Source: an uncultured Shewanella sp. (lineage in GTDB: Bacteria > Pseudomonadota > Gammaproteobacteria > Enterobacterales > Shewanellaceae). Taken from it: a stretch of DNA of 64,000 nt. The stretch is from the NCBI RefSeq assembly GCF_947491715.1, contig NZ_CANLKR010000010.1, forward strand, positions 62,001 to 126,000. Direction: 5' to 3'. Below are positions 43,426-53,848 of the stretch, in pieces (positions within the stretch are counted from its first letter, which is position 1; each line of letters begins with the position of its first letter). Both the position numbers and the translations under genes were made by a program. Below the pieces are notes generated by a model, which saw only the letters and a program-made list of their open reading frames with translations, was not told where the DNA came from and made no database searches.

Positions 43426-46005
43426 TTAATTGGCAACTATATTAAGTAATTTTCCAGGAACAAAAATCACCTTGCGTACTGTTTTTCCGTCTGTATGCTT
43501 GATCACGCCTTCTTCCTTCATGGCTAAACCTTCAACAGTTTCTTTATCTGCATCAGCTGCAACAGTGATTTTAGCGCGTAGTTTACCGTTAACCTGAACA
43601 ATAATGAGTTTACTGTCTTCTACTAGTGCAGCTTCGTCAACTTCAGGCCAAAGGACATTTTCAATATCGTCAGTATGCCCTAATTCATTCCATAAGTTAA
43701 ATGTAACATGAGGAATGATCGGGTAAAGTAGGCGAACCAGTGCTGATAGGGCTTCGGTCATCAAGGCTCTATCTTGTTCTGTGTCTTGCGGTGCTTTTTG
43801 CAGGTGGTTCATTAGCTCCATGACTGCAGCAATCGCGGTATTAAACATTTGACGACGGCCTAGATCATCGCCAACTTTACGGATAGTCTTGTGCAGTTCA
43901 CGGCGCAGTGCTTTTTGTGAGGCATTAAGGCTAGCCACATCAAGTGTAACGCTTGGACCTTGACTAATATGATCGTGGGCAAGTTTCCAGAAACGCTTAA
44001 TAAAACGATGTGCGCCTTCTACACCAGATTCTTGCCATTCAAGTGTTAACTCTGGCGGTGATGCAAACATCATAAAGAGGCGCACAGTATCAGCGCCATA
44101 CTTTTCAACCATAGCTTGAGGATCGATGCCGTTATTTTTTGATTTGGACATCTTGCTCATGCCAGTGTAAACCAGCTCATGGCCTTCACTGTCAGTGGCT
44201 TTGATAATACGGCCTTTATCATCGGTTTCGGTGGTGACATCCGTTGGGGCTACCCATATACGCGCCCCTTTTTCGTTGGTGTAGTAAAACGCATCCGCTA
44301 ACACCATCCCTTGAGTCAGTAAGCGCTTAGCGGGCTCATTTGAGTCCACAAGGCCAATGTCTCTCAATAATTTATGGAAGAAACGGAAGTAAAGTAAATG
44401 CATACAAGCATGTTCAATTCCGCCGATATATTGATCAACCGGTAGCCAGTAGTTGGCTTTTGCAGGATCGAGCATGGCATCAGCATGGGGACTACAATAG
44501 CGCGCATAATACCAAGAGGATTCCATGAAGGTATCAAAGGTATCTGTTTCACGTAGTGCATCTTGACCATTAACTTGCGTTTTTGCCCATTCCTTATCAG
44601 CTTTAATGGGGCTTTGTATGCCGTCCATGACAACATCTTCAGGTAAAACAACGGGTAGCTGATCTTCTGGTGTAGGAACAACACTGCCATCGGCTAGCGT
44701 GACCATAGGGATAGGCGCTCCCCAGTAACGTTGGCGAGAAACTCCCCAGTCACGTAAACGGAAGTTAACTTGGCGTTTTCCTTTACCTTCTGCGGTTAGT
44801 TTGGCGTCGATGGCATCAAATGCCGCTTGAAAATCCAGTCCATTAAATTCACCTGAGTCAAATAAAATGCCTTTTTCAGTAAAGGCGGCTTCACTGAGAT
44901 CAAGCTCGCCTTCGTTGGGCTTTATGACACCTTTGATATCGATGCCATATTTATGGGCAAATTCATAGTCACGTTGATCGTGAGCGGGGACAGACATTAC
45001 TGCACCCGTACCGTAATTCATTAATACAAAATTACCCACCCAAATCGGGACGGCTTCGCCCGTTAATGGATGAATAGCGTTAAGGCCTGTTGCAACGCCT
45101 TTTTTCTCCATAACGGCCATTTCGGCTTCTGTGGTACCCGCATTTTTACATTCTTCAATAAATGCGGTGAGCTCGGCATTACCTTTGGCTGCTTGTAATG
45201 CTAATGGGTGAGCGGCAGCAATTGCCACATAAGTCACACCCATTACGGTATCGGGACGCGTGGTATAAATGTCGAAGCTGCTATTTTGCCCTTCCACTTG
45301 AAAGGTCATTTCAATGCCTTCACTGCGGCCAATCCAATTGCGCTGCATGGCTTTAACTTGCTCAGGCCAGCCTTCAAGCTTATCGATATCGCTTAATAAC
45401 TCATCCGCATATTCGGTAATTTTGATGAACCACTGAGGAATTTCTTTTTGCTCAACTTCCGTATCACAACGCCAGCAACAGCCATCAATGACTTGTTCAT
45501 TGGCTAGAACCGTTTCATCATTTGGGCACCAGTTCACGGAAGCCGTTTTTTTATAGACTAAGCCTTTATCGTATAATTTGGTGAAAAACCATTGTTCCCA
45601 GCGATAATATTCTGGTGTACAAGTGGCTATTTCTCGGCTCCAGTCATAGCCAAAACCTAGCATTTTAAGCTGATTTTTCATGTAGTCGATATTTTCATAA
45701 GTCCAAGGTGCAGGCGCTGAACTGTTCTTTATCGCTGCATTTTCAGCTGGAAGGCCAAATGAATCCCAGCCAATAGGCTGAAGGACATTTTTGCCTTGTA
45801 GTTTTTGGTAACGAGCAACAACATCGCCTATTGTGTAGTTACGTACATGGCCCATATGCAGGCGACCAGAAGGGTAAGGGAACATTGAAAGACAATAAAA
45901 CTTTTCTTTGTTCTCGTCTTCAGTCACTTCAAATGTTTTGGTATTTTTCCAGTGCTCTTGCACTTTTGCTTCAACTGCTGAAGGATTATATTGCTCTTGC
46001 ATCAA
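43426..46005 (-). CDS. leuS: Leucyl-tRNA synthetase
   Basis: 859 residues (E. coli 860). HIGH motif in [20 protein letters not shown] (about 43-62), CP1 editing domain with [12 protein letters not shown], and KMSKS in [15 protein letters not shown]. The C-terminal domain ends [15 protein letters not shown]. It charges tRNA-Leu and edits norvaline and isoleucine. A tRNA-Leu(UAG) gene is in the same window at 63459. Head of the leuS-lptE-holA-nadD group, divergent from the DUF1451 gene. Confidence 0.97.
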   Translation of the reverse strand: MMQEQYNPSAVEAKVQEHWKNTKTFEVTEDENKEKFYCLSMFPYPSGRLHMGHVRNYTIGDVVARYQKLQGKNVLQPIGWDSFGLPAENAAIKNSSAPAPWTYENIDYMKNQLKMLGFGYDWSREIATCTPEYYRWEQWFFTKLYDKGLVYKKTASVNWCPNDETVLANEQVIDGCCWRCDTEVEQKEIPQWFIKITEYADELLSDIDKLEGWPEQVKAMQRNWIGRSEGIEMTFQVEGQNSSFDIYTTRPDTVMGVTYVAIAAAHPLALQAAKGNAELTAFIEECKNAGTTEAEMAVMEKKGVATGLNAIHPLTGEAVPIWVGNFVLMNYGTGAVMSVPAHDQRDYEFAHKYGIDIKGVIKPNEGELDLSEAAFTEKGILFDSGEFNGLDFQAAFDAIDAKLTAEGKGKRQVNFRLRDWGVSRQRYWGAPIPMVTLADGSVVPTPEDQLPVVLPEDVVMDGIQSPIKADKEWAKTQVNGQDALRETDTFDTFMESSWYYARYCSPHADAMLDPAKANYWLPVDQYIGGIEHACMHLLYFRFFHKLLRDIGLVDSNEPAKRLLTQGMVLADAFYYTNEKGARIWVAPTDVTTETDDKGRIIKATDSEGHELVYTGMSKMSKSKNNGIDPQAMVEKYGADTVRLFMMFASPPELTLEWQESGVEGAHRFIKRFWKLAHDHISQGPSVTLDVASLNASQKALRRELHKTIRKVGDDLGRRQMFNTAIAAVMELMNHLQKAPQDTEQDRALMTEALSALVRLLYPIIPHVTFNLWNELGHTDDIENVLWPEVDEAALVEDSKLIIVQVNGKLRAKITVAADADKETVEGLAMKEEGVIKHTDGKTVRKVIFVPGKLLNIVAN

Positions 46006-46124
46006 TCATTTTCCGGCCATGCCGCCTATTATTGGAACTAGCGCTATTGTCGCGCGGGTAAAATATGGGCATAGAATAAACCAGAAGTGCATTATTAAAA
46101 AGGATCATGTGAGGAGTATTTATT

Positions 46125-46625
46125 ATGAGTGAGCGAAGTCAGGCGTTATTAAAGCTATATGCTGAATTATTTGAACATGTAAAAAAGGAACATGAACATG
46201 ATAACAGTATGACTATCAAGACATTATTTAAAGAAGTGTCACAGTGTAAAGAATATTTGGCGCTGAAAGCACAAATTAAGGAAGATGAGCTTGCTTTAGT
46301 CGAACAATTTTTAAAAAGAGATATTGCGAGTTTTTTACAGGAAAAGAATGATGCGGATTTGAGTCATAGTCCTTTTGTCATTGCCGCCAAAAATACTTTT
46401 TGGCATTGGTTAAGTGAAATAACTGATCGTAGTCAGCTTGAATGGGCTGAGCTGACACAAGATTTTCAGCATCAAGGTGTTTATGAAAGTGGTGAGATCA
46501 TTGCTCAAGGCTGCTTGGCGTGTACCGCATGTGGCCATAAAATGTACATTGAATTTCCAGGTCTTATTCCTGATTGCCCAGAGTGTGATAATGATGAGTT
46601 TTACCGTGAGGCGTTAACGCCATAA
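46125..46625 (+). CDS. DUF1451 zinc-ribbon protein (YbeL-like)
   Basis: 166 residues. The N-terminal helical half (about 1-115) is amphipathic and coiled-coil-like, and the C-terminal half has a zinc ribbon, CLACTACGHKMYIEFPG ... DCPECDNDEF (four cysteines as C-x2-C, C-x2-C). The divergent position beside leuS is the same as that of E. coli ybeL. Function unknown; some members influence biofilm and outer-membrane traits. Confidence 0.85.
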   Translation: MSERSQALLKLYAELFEHVKKEHEHDNSMTIKTLFKEVSQCKEYLALKAQIKEDELALVEQFLKRDIASFLQEKNDADLSHSPFVIAAKNTFWHWLSEITDRSQLEWAELTQDFQHQGVYESGEIIAQGCLACTACGHKMYIEFPGLIPDCPECDNDEFYREALTP

Positions 46626-46738
46626 AAGGGCTGCCAAAGGTATATTTATAATGTGTTGTTTACTCATAAAACAATGCTCCCTTGATGTGAGGACTGTGTT
46701 TAAAGATAGTAAGGGGGAAGAGATAAAAAGGAATTTGT

Positions 46739-48007
46739 ATGAATCAATATTGTTACCTATTGGTGGCGGCTTGCTGTTTTACTTGCCAAGCCGAAGAAAC
46801 AATACAAGTTAACAATGCCGATGAGGTTATCGGTGCGAAAGGCAGTATGGCAAATACCTTAGGGAAAAAAAACTTTTTTATTCCTTACCCTTATTATAGT
46901 CAAGTCACATCTGCAACTGCGGGTGTTGTATTAGCCAGTCAAGGGATTTTTCAACCTCAAACGACTGCTTTTGCTAATTTTATATATTCGAGTAATGATT
47001 CTAGAATTGCGTATTTTCAAATCGAAGATGTGCAGATTTATCGACGCTTATTTTTAGAAATGAAAGTACTCGCGGGCCATTGGGGAGATGTTGATTATTA
47101 TACTGATCGTACAAATGACTCCAGTGAAAATGACTATATTGGCATTAGTGCTGACGATCAATGGTATCGATTAAATCTAGATTACTTGTTACCAATAGGA
47201 AATGGTAAAAAACAAATTATTGATCGTTATGAAATAGATGGGGCGCTTTTAGTACCTGAGACTGCCAGCGGTGGTGAGTCGTGGAACCCCTTTGTATCGG
47301 GGCGGAGTTATTTACAGCTTAGGCCATTTTATCGCAAAGAAGATTTAAAAGGTATTGGTGAGTTTGCGACTTCAGGAATGGGGTTTGGGTTTTATATTGA
47401 TAATCGAGATTGGCCGATAAATCCCAGTCGAGGTTATACCTTACAAGCTGAATTTAAACATGATTGGGGCAATTTAAGTGATTCAGTTGAATGGTCTGCA
47501 ATTGAAGCGTCTTTTTCAAAATACGTGAGTTTAGGTGCGAGTGATTTTTTTCAGCAGCGTGTTTTAGCATTTGATGTATGGACATTGGATATTCCCACTT
47601 GGGATGAGACGACAGTCATTAATGGGCAAACCGTGTTTAAACGGCCACCTCCTTTCTCTGGATTAAGCTTAGGGGGCTGGGATCGTTTTCGCGGTTATAA
47701 TGCGAACCGTTTCGAAGATAAGGCTGCGATTGATTATCAAGTTGAATATCGAGTGATCCCACAGTGGAATCCTTTTCCTCATATTCCATTGATTAATCGT
47801 TTAAAAATTCCTTTCTGGCAATGGGCTGTTTTTGCCGAATTGGGTCGTGTGGCACCCAAATGGGAGATAGAAACCTTGCATTCGCATATGCGTTGGAATG
47901 CGGGGGTTGGTATGCGTGCCTTTGTCAATGGTATGCTGGTACGAATGGATTTTGCGACGTCAGAAGAGGGCGGGCAAGTTCAGATGATAGTGGATCAACC
48001 TTTTTAA
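46739..48007 (+). CDS. BamA/TamA-family outer-membrane barrel without POTRA domains
   Basis: 422 residues. Signal peptide YCYLLVAACCFTCQA. The rest reads as one beta-barrel with the Omp85/surface-antigen hallmarks: GFGFYIDNRDWPINPSRGYTLQAEF and GGWDRFRGYNANRFEDKAAIDYQVEYR (the RGY loop that seals the barrel, near residue 320). No POTRA repeat precedes the barrel; only about 40 residues separate the signal peptide from the first strand. It is not the essential BamA (about 800 residues). Monocistronic, probably a PlpD/patatin-free stand-alone member. Confidence 0.82.
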   Translation: MNQYCYLLVAACCFTCQAEETIQVNNADEVIGAKGSMANTLGKKNFFIPYPYYSQVTSATAGVVLASQGIFQPQTTAFANFIYSSNDSRIAYFQIEDVQIYRRLFLEMKVLAGHWGDVDYYTDRTNDSSENDYIGISADDQWYRLNLDYLLPIGNGKKQIIDRYEIDGALLVPETASGGESWNPFVSGRSYLQLRPFYRKEDLKGIGEFATSGMGFGFYIDNRDWPINPSRGYTLQAEFKHDWGNLSDSVEWSAIEASFSKYVSLGASDFFQQRVLAFDVWTLDIPTWDETTVINGQTVFKRPPPFSGLSLGGWDRFRGYNANRFEDKAAIDYQVEYRVIPQWNPFPHIPLINRLKIPFWQWAVFAELGRVAPKWEIETLHSHMRWNAGVGMRAFVNGMLVRMDFATSEEGGQVQMIVDQPF

Positions 48008-48041
48008 TACTGTAATGAGTGGCAGCGAGAAAAGGACTAAT

Positions 48042-48077
48042 ACCCAAGTGAAACTCGCACTTTCATTTCACTTGGGT
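48042..48077. terminator. Palindromic hairpin between convergent omp and lnt
   Basis: ACCCAAGTGAAA (48042-48053) and TTTCACTTGGGT (48066-48077) form a perfect 12-base stem around a 12-base loop, between the barrel and lnt stops. It is probably a shared terminator, but the arm resembles the sequence at 33359-33388, so it may be a dispersed palindromic repeat. Confidence 0.6.
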
Positions 48078-48086
48078 GTATGACGA

Positions 48087-49724
48087 TTAAGCTTCTTTTT
48101 GTTTAATTCGAAGTACCAGTGCAATCATAAAGAAGAGCCCACTGAGCAATAATATTGGCCATTCCCCCCATTTAGCAAAAGGGGTCATGCCGGTGAATAA
48201 GGGCACTTTAGCGGTTAATACACCAGTTTCAAATTGAGGCAGTTCTTTTGTGATCACGCCTTTTTCATCCACGATCGCAGTGACGCCAGTATTGGTGGCT
48301 CTTAACAGCGGACGACCTAATTCAACCGACCGCATCTGGGCCATTTCCATATGCTGTAATGGGCCGTTAGAGCGTCCAAACCAAGCGTCGTTAGAGATGG
48401 TCAGCAGTAAATCCGTATTATTGCTAAAATTGGCTCTGACTTGTTCTGGAAAGGCAATCTCATAGCAAATAGCGGGTAAAATATCGTAACCTAGGGCCTT
48501 GAGGTTGGGTTGACGATAATCTCCCCGCGCAAACGAAGACATAGGTAAGTTGAAAAACGGTGCCAGTGGTCTTAACAATGCGCCAAAAGGTACAAATTCG
48601 CCAATGGGTAATAAATGATGCTTTTTATATTCATTGATACCATTGCCTTGGTAATCGGCCTGAGATTGTATTTTGTTGTTATGATTACCTAGCACAATGA
48701 GCGAGTTATAAAAGTCCTCCCCTTGTTGGCTAATAATCCCTGTGAGGATGGCGCTGTTGTTCAAGTTCGCAACGCGATTGGCATTAGTGAGAAAATCTTC
48801 AACCAGATATTCAGGTGCTGGGATCGCCGCTTCAGGCCAAATAATGAGATCGGCATGGGTCTCTTTTTTGTCATTCTCATCGTTTGCCGCTGGCTGGGTA
48901 TTAGTGTTTGGCGTTTGCTCCTTCACATCAAACACATTCCCAATAGGATTGAATTCTGGGCGAGTGAGATCCATGTATTTAAGCATGGTTGGCCACAGTG
49001 CTTCAGGTTCCCACTTCATACTTTGTGGAATATTGCCTTGTACTAAGACCACATTCACGGTTTTATGGGTGGGGGAAATTGCTGAGTTATTGATGGAAAG
49101 CCAAGTACAAAGTGCGATCACAGGTATTAAAATGGCAATGCTTTTCCAACGTTTTTGTATGCATAATGCTAAGGCGCCGCTCAGCAGTGCAATGATAAAA
49201 CTGAGCCCTAGTGTGCCAATGACACTGGCGAGCATTTTTAGTGGGCCTTGGGTTTGGCTGTAACCTGCCCATAGCCAAGGAAAGCCTGTGAGTACCCAGC
49301 CTCTTGCCCACTCTGTTAACGTCCATAGCGCTGGAAACAAAATGAGATTACGTAAGATGCTGGTATGAGGAGTTATTTTTTGCAGTAAATAGCCTGTTAA
49401 TCCTGCGTAGAGGCCTAAATAGAGCGCTAGTAGCGCCATGAGCGCTAGAGAGGCAATAATGGGGAGTCCCCCAAAATGATCCATGCTGACATGAACCCAA
49501 CTGATCCCGACGGAGAAGCAGCCAAAACCAAAGCTTAACCAGTAAGTAAAAGCGGATTTTGCGGATAAATGCTGACTTTGGTGCAAGACAAAAGTGAGGG
49601 CGATAAAATAAACAGGCCATAAAAAATAAGGGGCGAACGCCAGAGCGGTGGCGCCACCTGCAAGATAGGCTAAGATCAGCCTTCCGATAGAATGATGGGC
49701 TAACGCCCGAAATGTATTCAGCAT
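48087..49724 (-). CDS. lnt: Apolipoprotein N-acyltransferase
   Basis: 545 residues from the ATG at 49724 (GAGG five bases before it; an upstream TTG overlaps corC and adds no conserved residues). Eight or so transmembrane helices, six N-terminal ones clustered in residues 1-215, then a periplasmic nitrilase domain. Catalytic Glu is in LIIWPEAAIPAPE, Lys in KHHLLPIGEFVPFG, and Cys in LPAICYEIAFPE. It adds the third acyl chain to lipoproteins such as LptE. Last gene of phoH-ybeY-corC-lnt. About 30 residues longer than E. coli Lnt because of an extra hydrophilic loop (near 250-290). Confidence 0.93.
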   Translation of the reverse strand: MLNTFRALAHHSIGRLILAYLAGGATALAFAPYFLWPVYFIALTFVLHQSQHLSAKSAFTYWLSFGFGCFSVGISWVHVSMDHFGGLPIIASLALMALLALYLGLYAGLTGYLLQKITPHTSILRNLILFPALWTLTEWARGWVLTGFPWLWAGYSQTQGPLKMLASVIGTLGLSFIIALLSGALALCIQKRWKSIAILIPVIALCTWLSINNSAISPTHKTVNVVLVQGNIPQSMKWEPEALWPTMLKYMDLTRPEFNPIGNVFDVKEQTPNTNTQPAANDENDKKETHADLIIWPEAAIPAPEYLVEDFLTNANRVANLNNSAILTGIISQQGEDFYNSLIVLGNHNNKIQSQADYQGNGINEYKKHHLLPIGEFVPFGALLRPLAPFFNLPMSSFARGDYRQPNLKALGYDILPAICYEIAFPEQVRANFSNNTDLLLTISNDAWFGRSNGPLQHMEMAQMRSVELGRPLLRATNTGVTAIVDEKGVITKELPQFETGVLTAKVPLFTGMTPFAKWGEWPILLLSGLFFMIALVLRIKQKEA

Positions 49725-49761
49725 GCTAGCCTCATAGTGATACTTAAATAGAAGAGAAGCG

Positions 49762-50637
49762 TTAAGTGACTTTTTCTTCAATATTGGATGTAGGGAGTTT
49801 TACACTCAGTTGAATAAGCCTTCGTGTATCTGCACTGACCACTTTAAATTCAATATTATCAATGGTAATCTTTTCATCTCTTGCGGGCAAATGCCCAAAA
49901 GCATGTGAAACTAAACCACCTACAGTATCAAATTCTTCGTCACTAAAGTGGGTATTAAACTTACCATTAAAATCATCAATAGGTGTTAATGCTTTAATCA
50001 TGTAAACATGTTTGGCCACTTGGCGTATTTCAGTTTCTTCGGCGGATTCATGTACAAATTCGTCTTCAATCTCGCCGACAATTTCTTCTAAAATATCTTC
50101 AATGGTGATGAGCCCTGATACGCCGCCATATTCATCGACAACAATGGCCATATGGTAACGTTGGGAGCGGAATTCTTTGAGTAATACATCGACTCGTTTA
50201 CTTTCGGGAACCACCACAGCTGGGCGGATCACTTGTGTTAAGGTAAACGGGATTTCATTATTTTTAAAACCGTATTTGAGTAAGTCTTTAGCCAATAATA
50301 TGCCTTCAATATGATCTTTGTCATCATTCACAACAGGAAAACGTGAATGAGCGGAGCTGATCACTGTAGACAGCAATTCCTCGACAGAATTATCTATGTT
50401 TAAACTCACAATTTGTGCGCGTGGGATCATGATATCTCTTACTCGAAGATCTGATACCTCAAGTACGCCTTCAATCATTTCTCGCGTGTCTTCAGTGATC
50501 ACTTCGCGCTGCTCTGCATCGTTAATCACATCGACAAGTTCTTCACGGTTTTGTGGTTCGCCCTGGAATAATTGACTGACTTTATCTAGCCAACGTTTCT
50601 TAGGGGCGTTTGTACTCGGGGGGATGTCATCACTCAT
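49762..50637 (-). CDS. corC: CorC/HlyC family transporter-associated protein
   Basis: 291 residues from ATG 50637 (MSDDIPPS, as in E. coli CorC). Two CBS domains (about 65-190: RVRDIMIPRAQIVSLNIDNS and SKRVDVLLKEFRSQRYHMAIVVDEYGG) and a C-terminal CorC_HlyC domain (DEEFDTVGGLVSHAFGHLPARDE). It has no membrane helices. Linked with magnesium/cobalt efflux in Salmonella. Between ybeY and lnt on the same strand. Confidence 0.93.
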   Translation of the reverse strand: MSDDIPPSTNAPKKRWLDKVSQLFQGEPQNREELVDVINDAEQREVITEDTREMIEGVLEVSDLRVRDIMIPRAQIVSLNIDNSVEELLSTVISSAHSRFPVVNDDKDHIEGILLAKDLLKYGFKNNEIPFTLTQVIRPAVVVPESKRVDVLLKEFRSQRYHMAIVVDEYGGVSGLITIEDILEEIVGEIEDEFVHESAEETEIRQVAKHVYMIKALTPIDDFNGKFNTHFSDEEFDTVGGLVSHAFGHLPARDEKITIDNIEFKVVSADTRRLIQLSVKLPTSNIEEKVT

Positions 50638-50664
50638 AGTATTTCTCTGACTCATTTGAGTCTA

Positions 50665-51129
50665 TTACAGCTCCTGATAAGGGTTTGCAAAGCCTAGCTG
50701 AGTTATGATTTGAGTCTCTATTGACTCCATTTCTTCAGCGTCGGCATCATCAATATGGTCATACCCTAGCAGATGAAGAGTACCATGTACAACCATGTGA
50801 GCCCAATGTGCTTGCAAAGTCTTATCTTGTACTTTGGCTTCCTGTGTTACGACTGGGGCACAAATAATCAAATCGCCCAATAACGGCAGGACTATTTCTG
50901 GAGGGGCTTCAAAAGGGAAAGACAGCACATTCGTCGGTTTATCTTTGCCCCTATAATCATGATTGAGTTGTTGGCTTTCCTCGTTGTCAACGATGCGTAT
51001 GGTGAGTTCGGCTTCATTCATACGCCCTTCAAGTACAGCGGTGACCCATGAATTTAATTCCGTTTGACTGGGAAGGTTTGATGTGTCTTCAAGCGCAATT
51101 TGTCTGTCGAGGATAAGGTTAAGACTCAT
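50665..51129 (-). CDS. ybeY: Endoribonuclease YbeY
   Basis: 154 residues from the ATG at 51129, which overlaps the end of phoH by 11 bases. Its zinc site H-G-x-L-H-L-x-G-Y-D-H is present as [11 protein letters not shown] (three His). [15 protein letters not shown] [15 protein letters not shown] is also seen. It processes 16S rRNA 3' ends and participates in ribosome quality control. The overlapping phoH-ybeY pair is one of the most conserved in bacteria. Confidence 0.93.
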   Translation of the reverse strand: MSLNLILDRQIALEDTSNLPSQTELNSWVTAVLEGRMNEAELTIRIVDNEESQQLNHDYRGKDKPTNVLSFPFEAPPEIVLPLLGDLIICAPVVTQEAKVQDKTLQAHWAHMVVHGTLHLLGYDHIDDADAEEMESIETQIITQLGFANPYQEL

Positions 51130-52162
51130 TGTGTTTAACTTCCTGCAACTGATGTTGGTGGTCTTTGGTATCTTGAGGTTTTTGACGTTTGAGTTCATGC
51201 TCTTCATACGCTTCGACAATACGGGCAACAACGGGGTGCCTGACAACATCTTTTGCTTGGAAAAAGTTAAAGCTGACTTCTTCGACTTGGCTTAAGACTT
51301 CAATGGCATGGCGTAGACCAGACTTTTGATGTTTCGGCAGATCGACCTGAGTGATATCGCCAGTGATTACCGCTTTTGAATTAAAGCCGATACGAGTGAG
51401 AAACATTTTCATTTGTTCCACTGAGGTGTTTTGACTTTCATCTAAAATGATAAAAGCATCATTGAGGGTTCGACCTCGCATGTAGGCTAATGGCGCCACT
51501 TCAATGACATTGCGCTCAATTAAGCGTTCGACTTTTTCAAATCCGAGCATTTCAAATAAAGCATCATAGAGAGGACGAAGGTATGGATCGACTTTTTGGC
51601 TGAGATCCCCTGGCAGAAACCCCAGTTTTTCGCCGGCTTCTACTGCTGGGCGAGTTAATAGAATGCGCCTGACTTCTTGGCGTTCTAATGCATCCACGGC
51701 AGCGGCTACGGCGAGATAGGTCTTACCTGTGCCTGCAGGACCCACACCAAATGTAATATCGTGTCCATTAATGTGGGAGACATAGTCACTTTGATTGGGG
51801 TTTCTGGGTTTGATCACGCCGCGTTTGGTTTTGATATACAGGGATTTATCATCACTTGGTGCCTCGAACTCTAACGCTACGGCTTCTTGAATGGCAATAT
51901 GGACTCTATCGGGTTCAAGGTCCGGTGTGCTGCCTTTAACGGTTTGAGTTTCTATGTACAAGTCTTTGAGAAGATTATTGGCCGTTAAGCAGTTTTTGGG
52001 CAAACCGACAATTTGAAAATGGTTATCACGGTAGTTGATTTCAACTCCGATCCGGCGTTCTAATTGCTTGATATTGTCATCAAAAGGGCCACAAAGTGAG
52101 GCAAGGCGACGTGTTTCAGCGGGTTCTAGGTACAAGTTGAGAGTCGTTAACTTATTTGACAA
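51119..52162 (-). CDS. ybeZ: PhoH-like ATPase (YbeZ)
   Basis: 347 residues. PhoH domain with Walker [17 protein letters not shown] (about 140-155) and Walker B-like [30 protein letters not shown] is the family-specific loop. The N-terminal part (1-90) includes a KH-like fold. PhoH/YbeZ acts with YbeY as an RNA-interacting ATPase. First gene of the group that continues into ybeY, corC and lnt; miaB lies upstream, separated by a terminator. Confidence 0.92.
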   Translation of the reverse strand: MSNKLTTLNLYLEPAETRRLASLCGPFDDNIKQLERRIGVEINYRDNHFQIVGLPKNCLTANNLLKDLYIETQTVKGSTPDLEPDRVHIAIQEAVALEFEAPSDDKSLYIKTKRGVIKPRNPNQSDYVSHINGHDITFGVGPAGTGKTYLAVAAAVDALERQEVRRILLTRPAVEAGEKLGFLPGDLSQKVDPYLRPLYDALFEMLGFEKVERLIERNVIEVAPLAYMRGRTLNDAFIILDESQNTSVEQMKMFLTRIGFNSKAVITGDITQVDLPKHQKSGLRHAIEVLSQVEEVSFNFFQAKDVVRHPVVARIVEAYEEHELKRQKPQDTKDHQHQLQEVKHNES

Positions 52163-52256
52163 AAATTACTCCAAATACTGATTGTCATTCTATTAGTTTA
52201 CGAGCCTATGGGCAGAAATGCTAACCTTATTTTAGGCTCAAATGCGGTGAAAAATA

Positions 52257-52282
52257 AAAGGCAGCATTAAGATGCTGCCTTT
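52257..52282 (-). terminator. Rho-independent terminator of miaB
   Basis: AAAGGCAGCAT (52257-52267) and ATGCTGCCTTT (52272-52282) make a perfect 11-base stem with a TAAG loop. On the minus strand a TTTTATTTTT run follows. It lies 20 bases after the miaB stop and isolates it from the phoH operon. Confidence 0.9.
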
Positions 52283-52302
52283 CTAATCACTTAAGAGGAT
52301 AT

Positions 52303-53730
52303 TTATGACGGAATGAATTGTGTTACGCCTAAATCATCATCTTGCTTATGTTTTGCTAAAATATCGCTGGGATGTAAATCACGACGTAAGTCCATTTCAT
52401 CTTCGCCGCGAATAAAATTGCCACGCAATGAGTTGGTGTATACATCAACAATTTCGACATCCACAAAGCTACCAATATGCTTAGGTTGGCCTTCAAAGTT
52501 AACGACACGATTGTTTTCTGTTCTTCCTCGAAGCTCCATTGGATTCTTAATTGACGGACCTTCAACTAAAATACGCTGTACTGTGCCTAACATATTCCGG
52601 CTATAACGCATGGCCTGTTGTGTGATGCGATCTTGTAAGATGGCTAAGCGCTCTTTTTTCTCTTCGAGGCTCACATCATCGGGTAAATCTGATGCGGGTG
52701 TGCCTGGACGTGCACTGTAGATAAAACTAAAACTGTGATCAAAGCCGACATCTTCAATGAGCTTCATGGTATCGGCAAAATCTTGCTTAGACTCGCCTGG
52801 GAAGCCAATAATGAAATCAGAGCTAATCTGAATACCGGGACGGGCCTTGTGTAAACGACGAATAATGGATTTATATTCAATGGCCATATGGCCGCGTTTC
52901 ATTTGGGTCAAAATCAGATCGGAACCGGATTGTACTGGTAAATGTAAGAAGCTGACCAGTTCTGGCGTATCTTCATAAACATCGATAATATCTTGAGTAA
53001 ATTCAATGGGGTGGCTGGTGGTAAAACGCAGTCTATCAATACCATCGATGGCAGCGACGAAACGTAATAGCTCAGCAAAAGAGCAAATATCGTCATCATG
53101 GGTGGCGCCGCGATAAGCGTTAACGTTTTGCCCCAGTAAATTCACTTCACGCACGCCTTGAGCGGCAAGCTGAGCGATTTCAAGAATAATATCATCCAGT
53201 GGACGACTGACCTCTTCACCACGCGTGTAAGGTACCACACAAAAAGAGCAGTATTTACTGCAACCTTCCATGATGGAAACAAAGGCACTGGGGCCATCGG
53301 CTCTGGGTTCAGGTAAACGATCAAACTTTTCAATTTCTGGAAAGCTAACATCAATGACGGCTTTGCCGCCTGCTTGAATTTGTGTGATCATTTCAGGCAA
53401 GCGATGAAGGGTTTGAGGACCAAAAATAAGGTCGACACATTGTGCACGATCTTTAATGGCTTTTCCTTCTTGAGAAGCCACACAGCCACCGACACCGATA
53501 ATGAGATCGGGATTTTTATCTTTTAATTTTTTCCAGCGACCTAATTGGTGAAACACCTTTTCTTGGGCTTTTTCACGGATAGAGCAAGTATTTAATAATA
53601 ATACATCAGCTTCTTCAGCTTCTTCCGTTAAAGTATAACCTTGATATTCATCAAGCAAATCAGCCATCTTTGATGAGTCATACTCATTCATTTGACAGCC
53701 CCAAGTTTTAATATGGAGTTTTTTACTCAT
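52303..53730 (-). CDS. miaB: tRNA-2-methylthio-N6-dimethylallyladenosine synthase
   Basis: 475 residues (E. coli 474). N-terminal UPF0004 domain with cysteines in [19 protein letters not shown] and GVGGCVASQ (second 4Fe-4S). Radical SAM motif [19 protein letters not shown] (C-x3-C-x2-C), and a C-terminal TRAM domain ([14 protein letters not shown]...[18 protein letters not shown]). It methylthiolates A37 of tRNAs reading UNN codons. Own terminator downstream. Confidence 0.96.
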   Translation of the reverse strand: MSKKLHIKTWGCQMNEYDSSKMADLLDEYQGYTLTEEAEEADVLLLNTCSIREKAQEKVFHQLGRWKKLKDKNPDLIIGVGGCVASQEGKAIKDRAQCVDLIFGPQTLHRLPEMITQIQAGGKAVIDVSFPEIEKFDRLPEPRADGPSAFVSIMEGCSKYCSFCVVPYTRGEEVSRPLDDIILEIAQLAAQGVREVNLLGQNVNAYRGATHDDDICSFAELLRFVAAIDGIDRLRFTTSHPIEFTQDIIDVYEDTPELVSFLHLPVQSGSDLILTQMKRGHMAIEYKSIIRRLHKARPGIQISSDFIIGFPGESKQDFADTMKLIEDVGFDHSFSFIYSARPGTPASDLPDDVSLEEKKERLAILQDRITQQAMRYSRNMLGTVQRILVEGPSIKNPMELRGRTENNRVVNFEGQPKHIGSFVDVEIVDVYTNSLRGNFIRGEDEMDLRRDLHPSDILAKHKQDDDLGVTQFIPS

Positions 53731-53848
53731 CAGTCTGCATCACTCTTAAGAATACTGAAAAAAATAGCGGGGTATTTTACCTTGCTGTAAGCCTGATTAC
53801 TAGCCTTACAGCATGGGATGAAAGGAAATCTTGATTTCATGATAAAAA

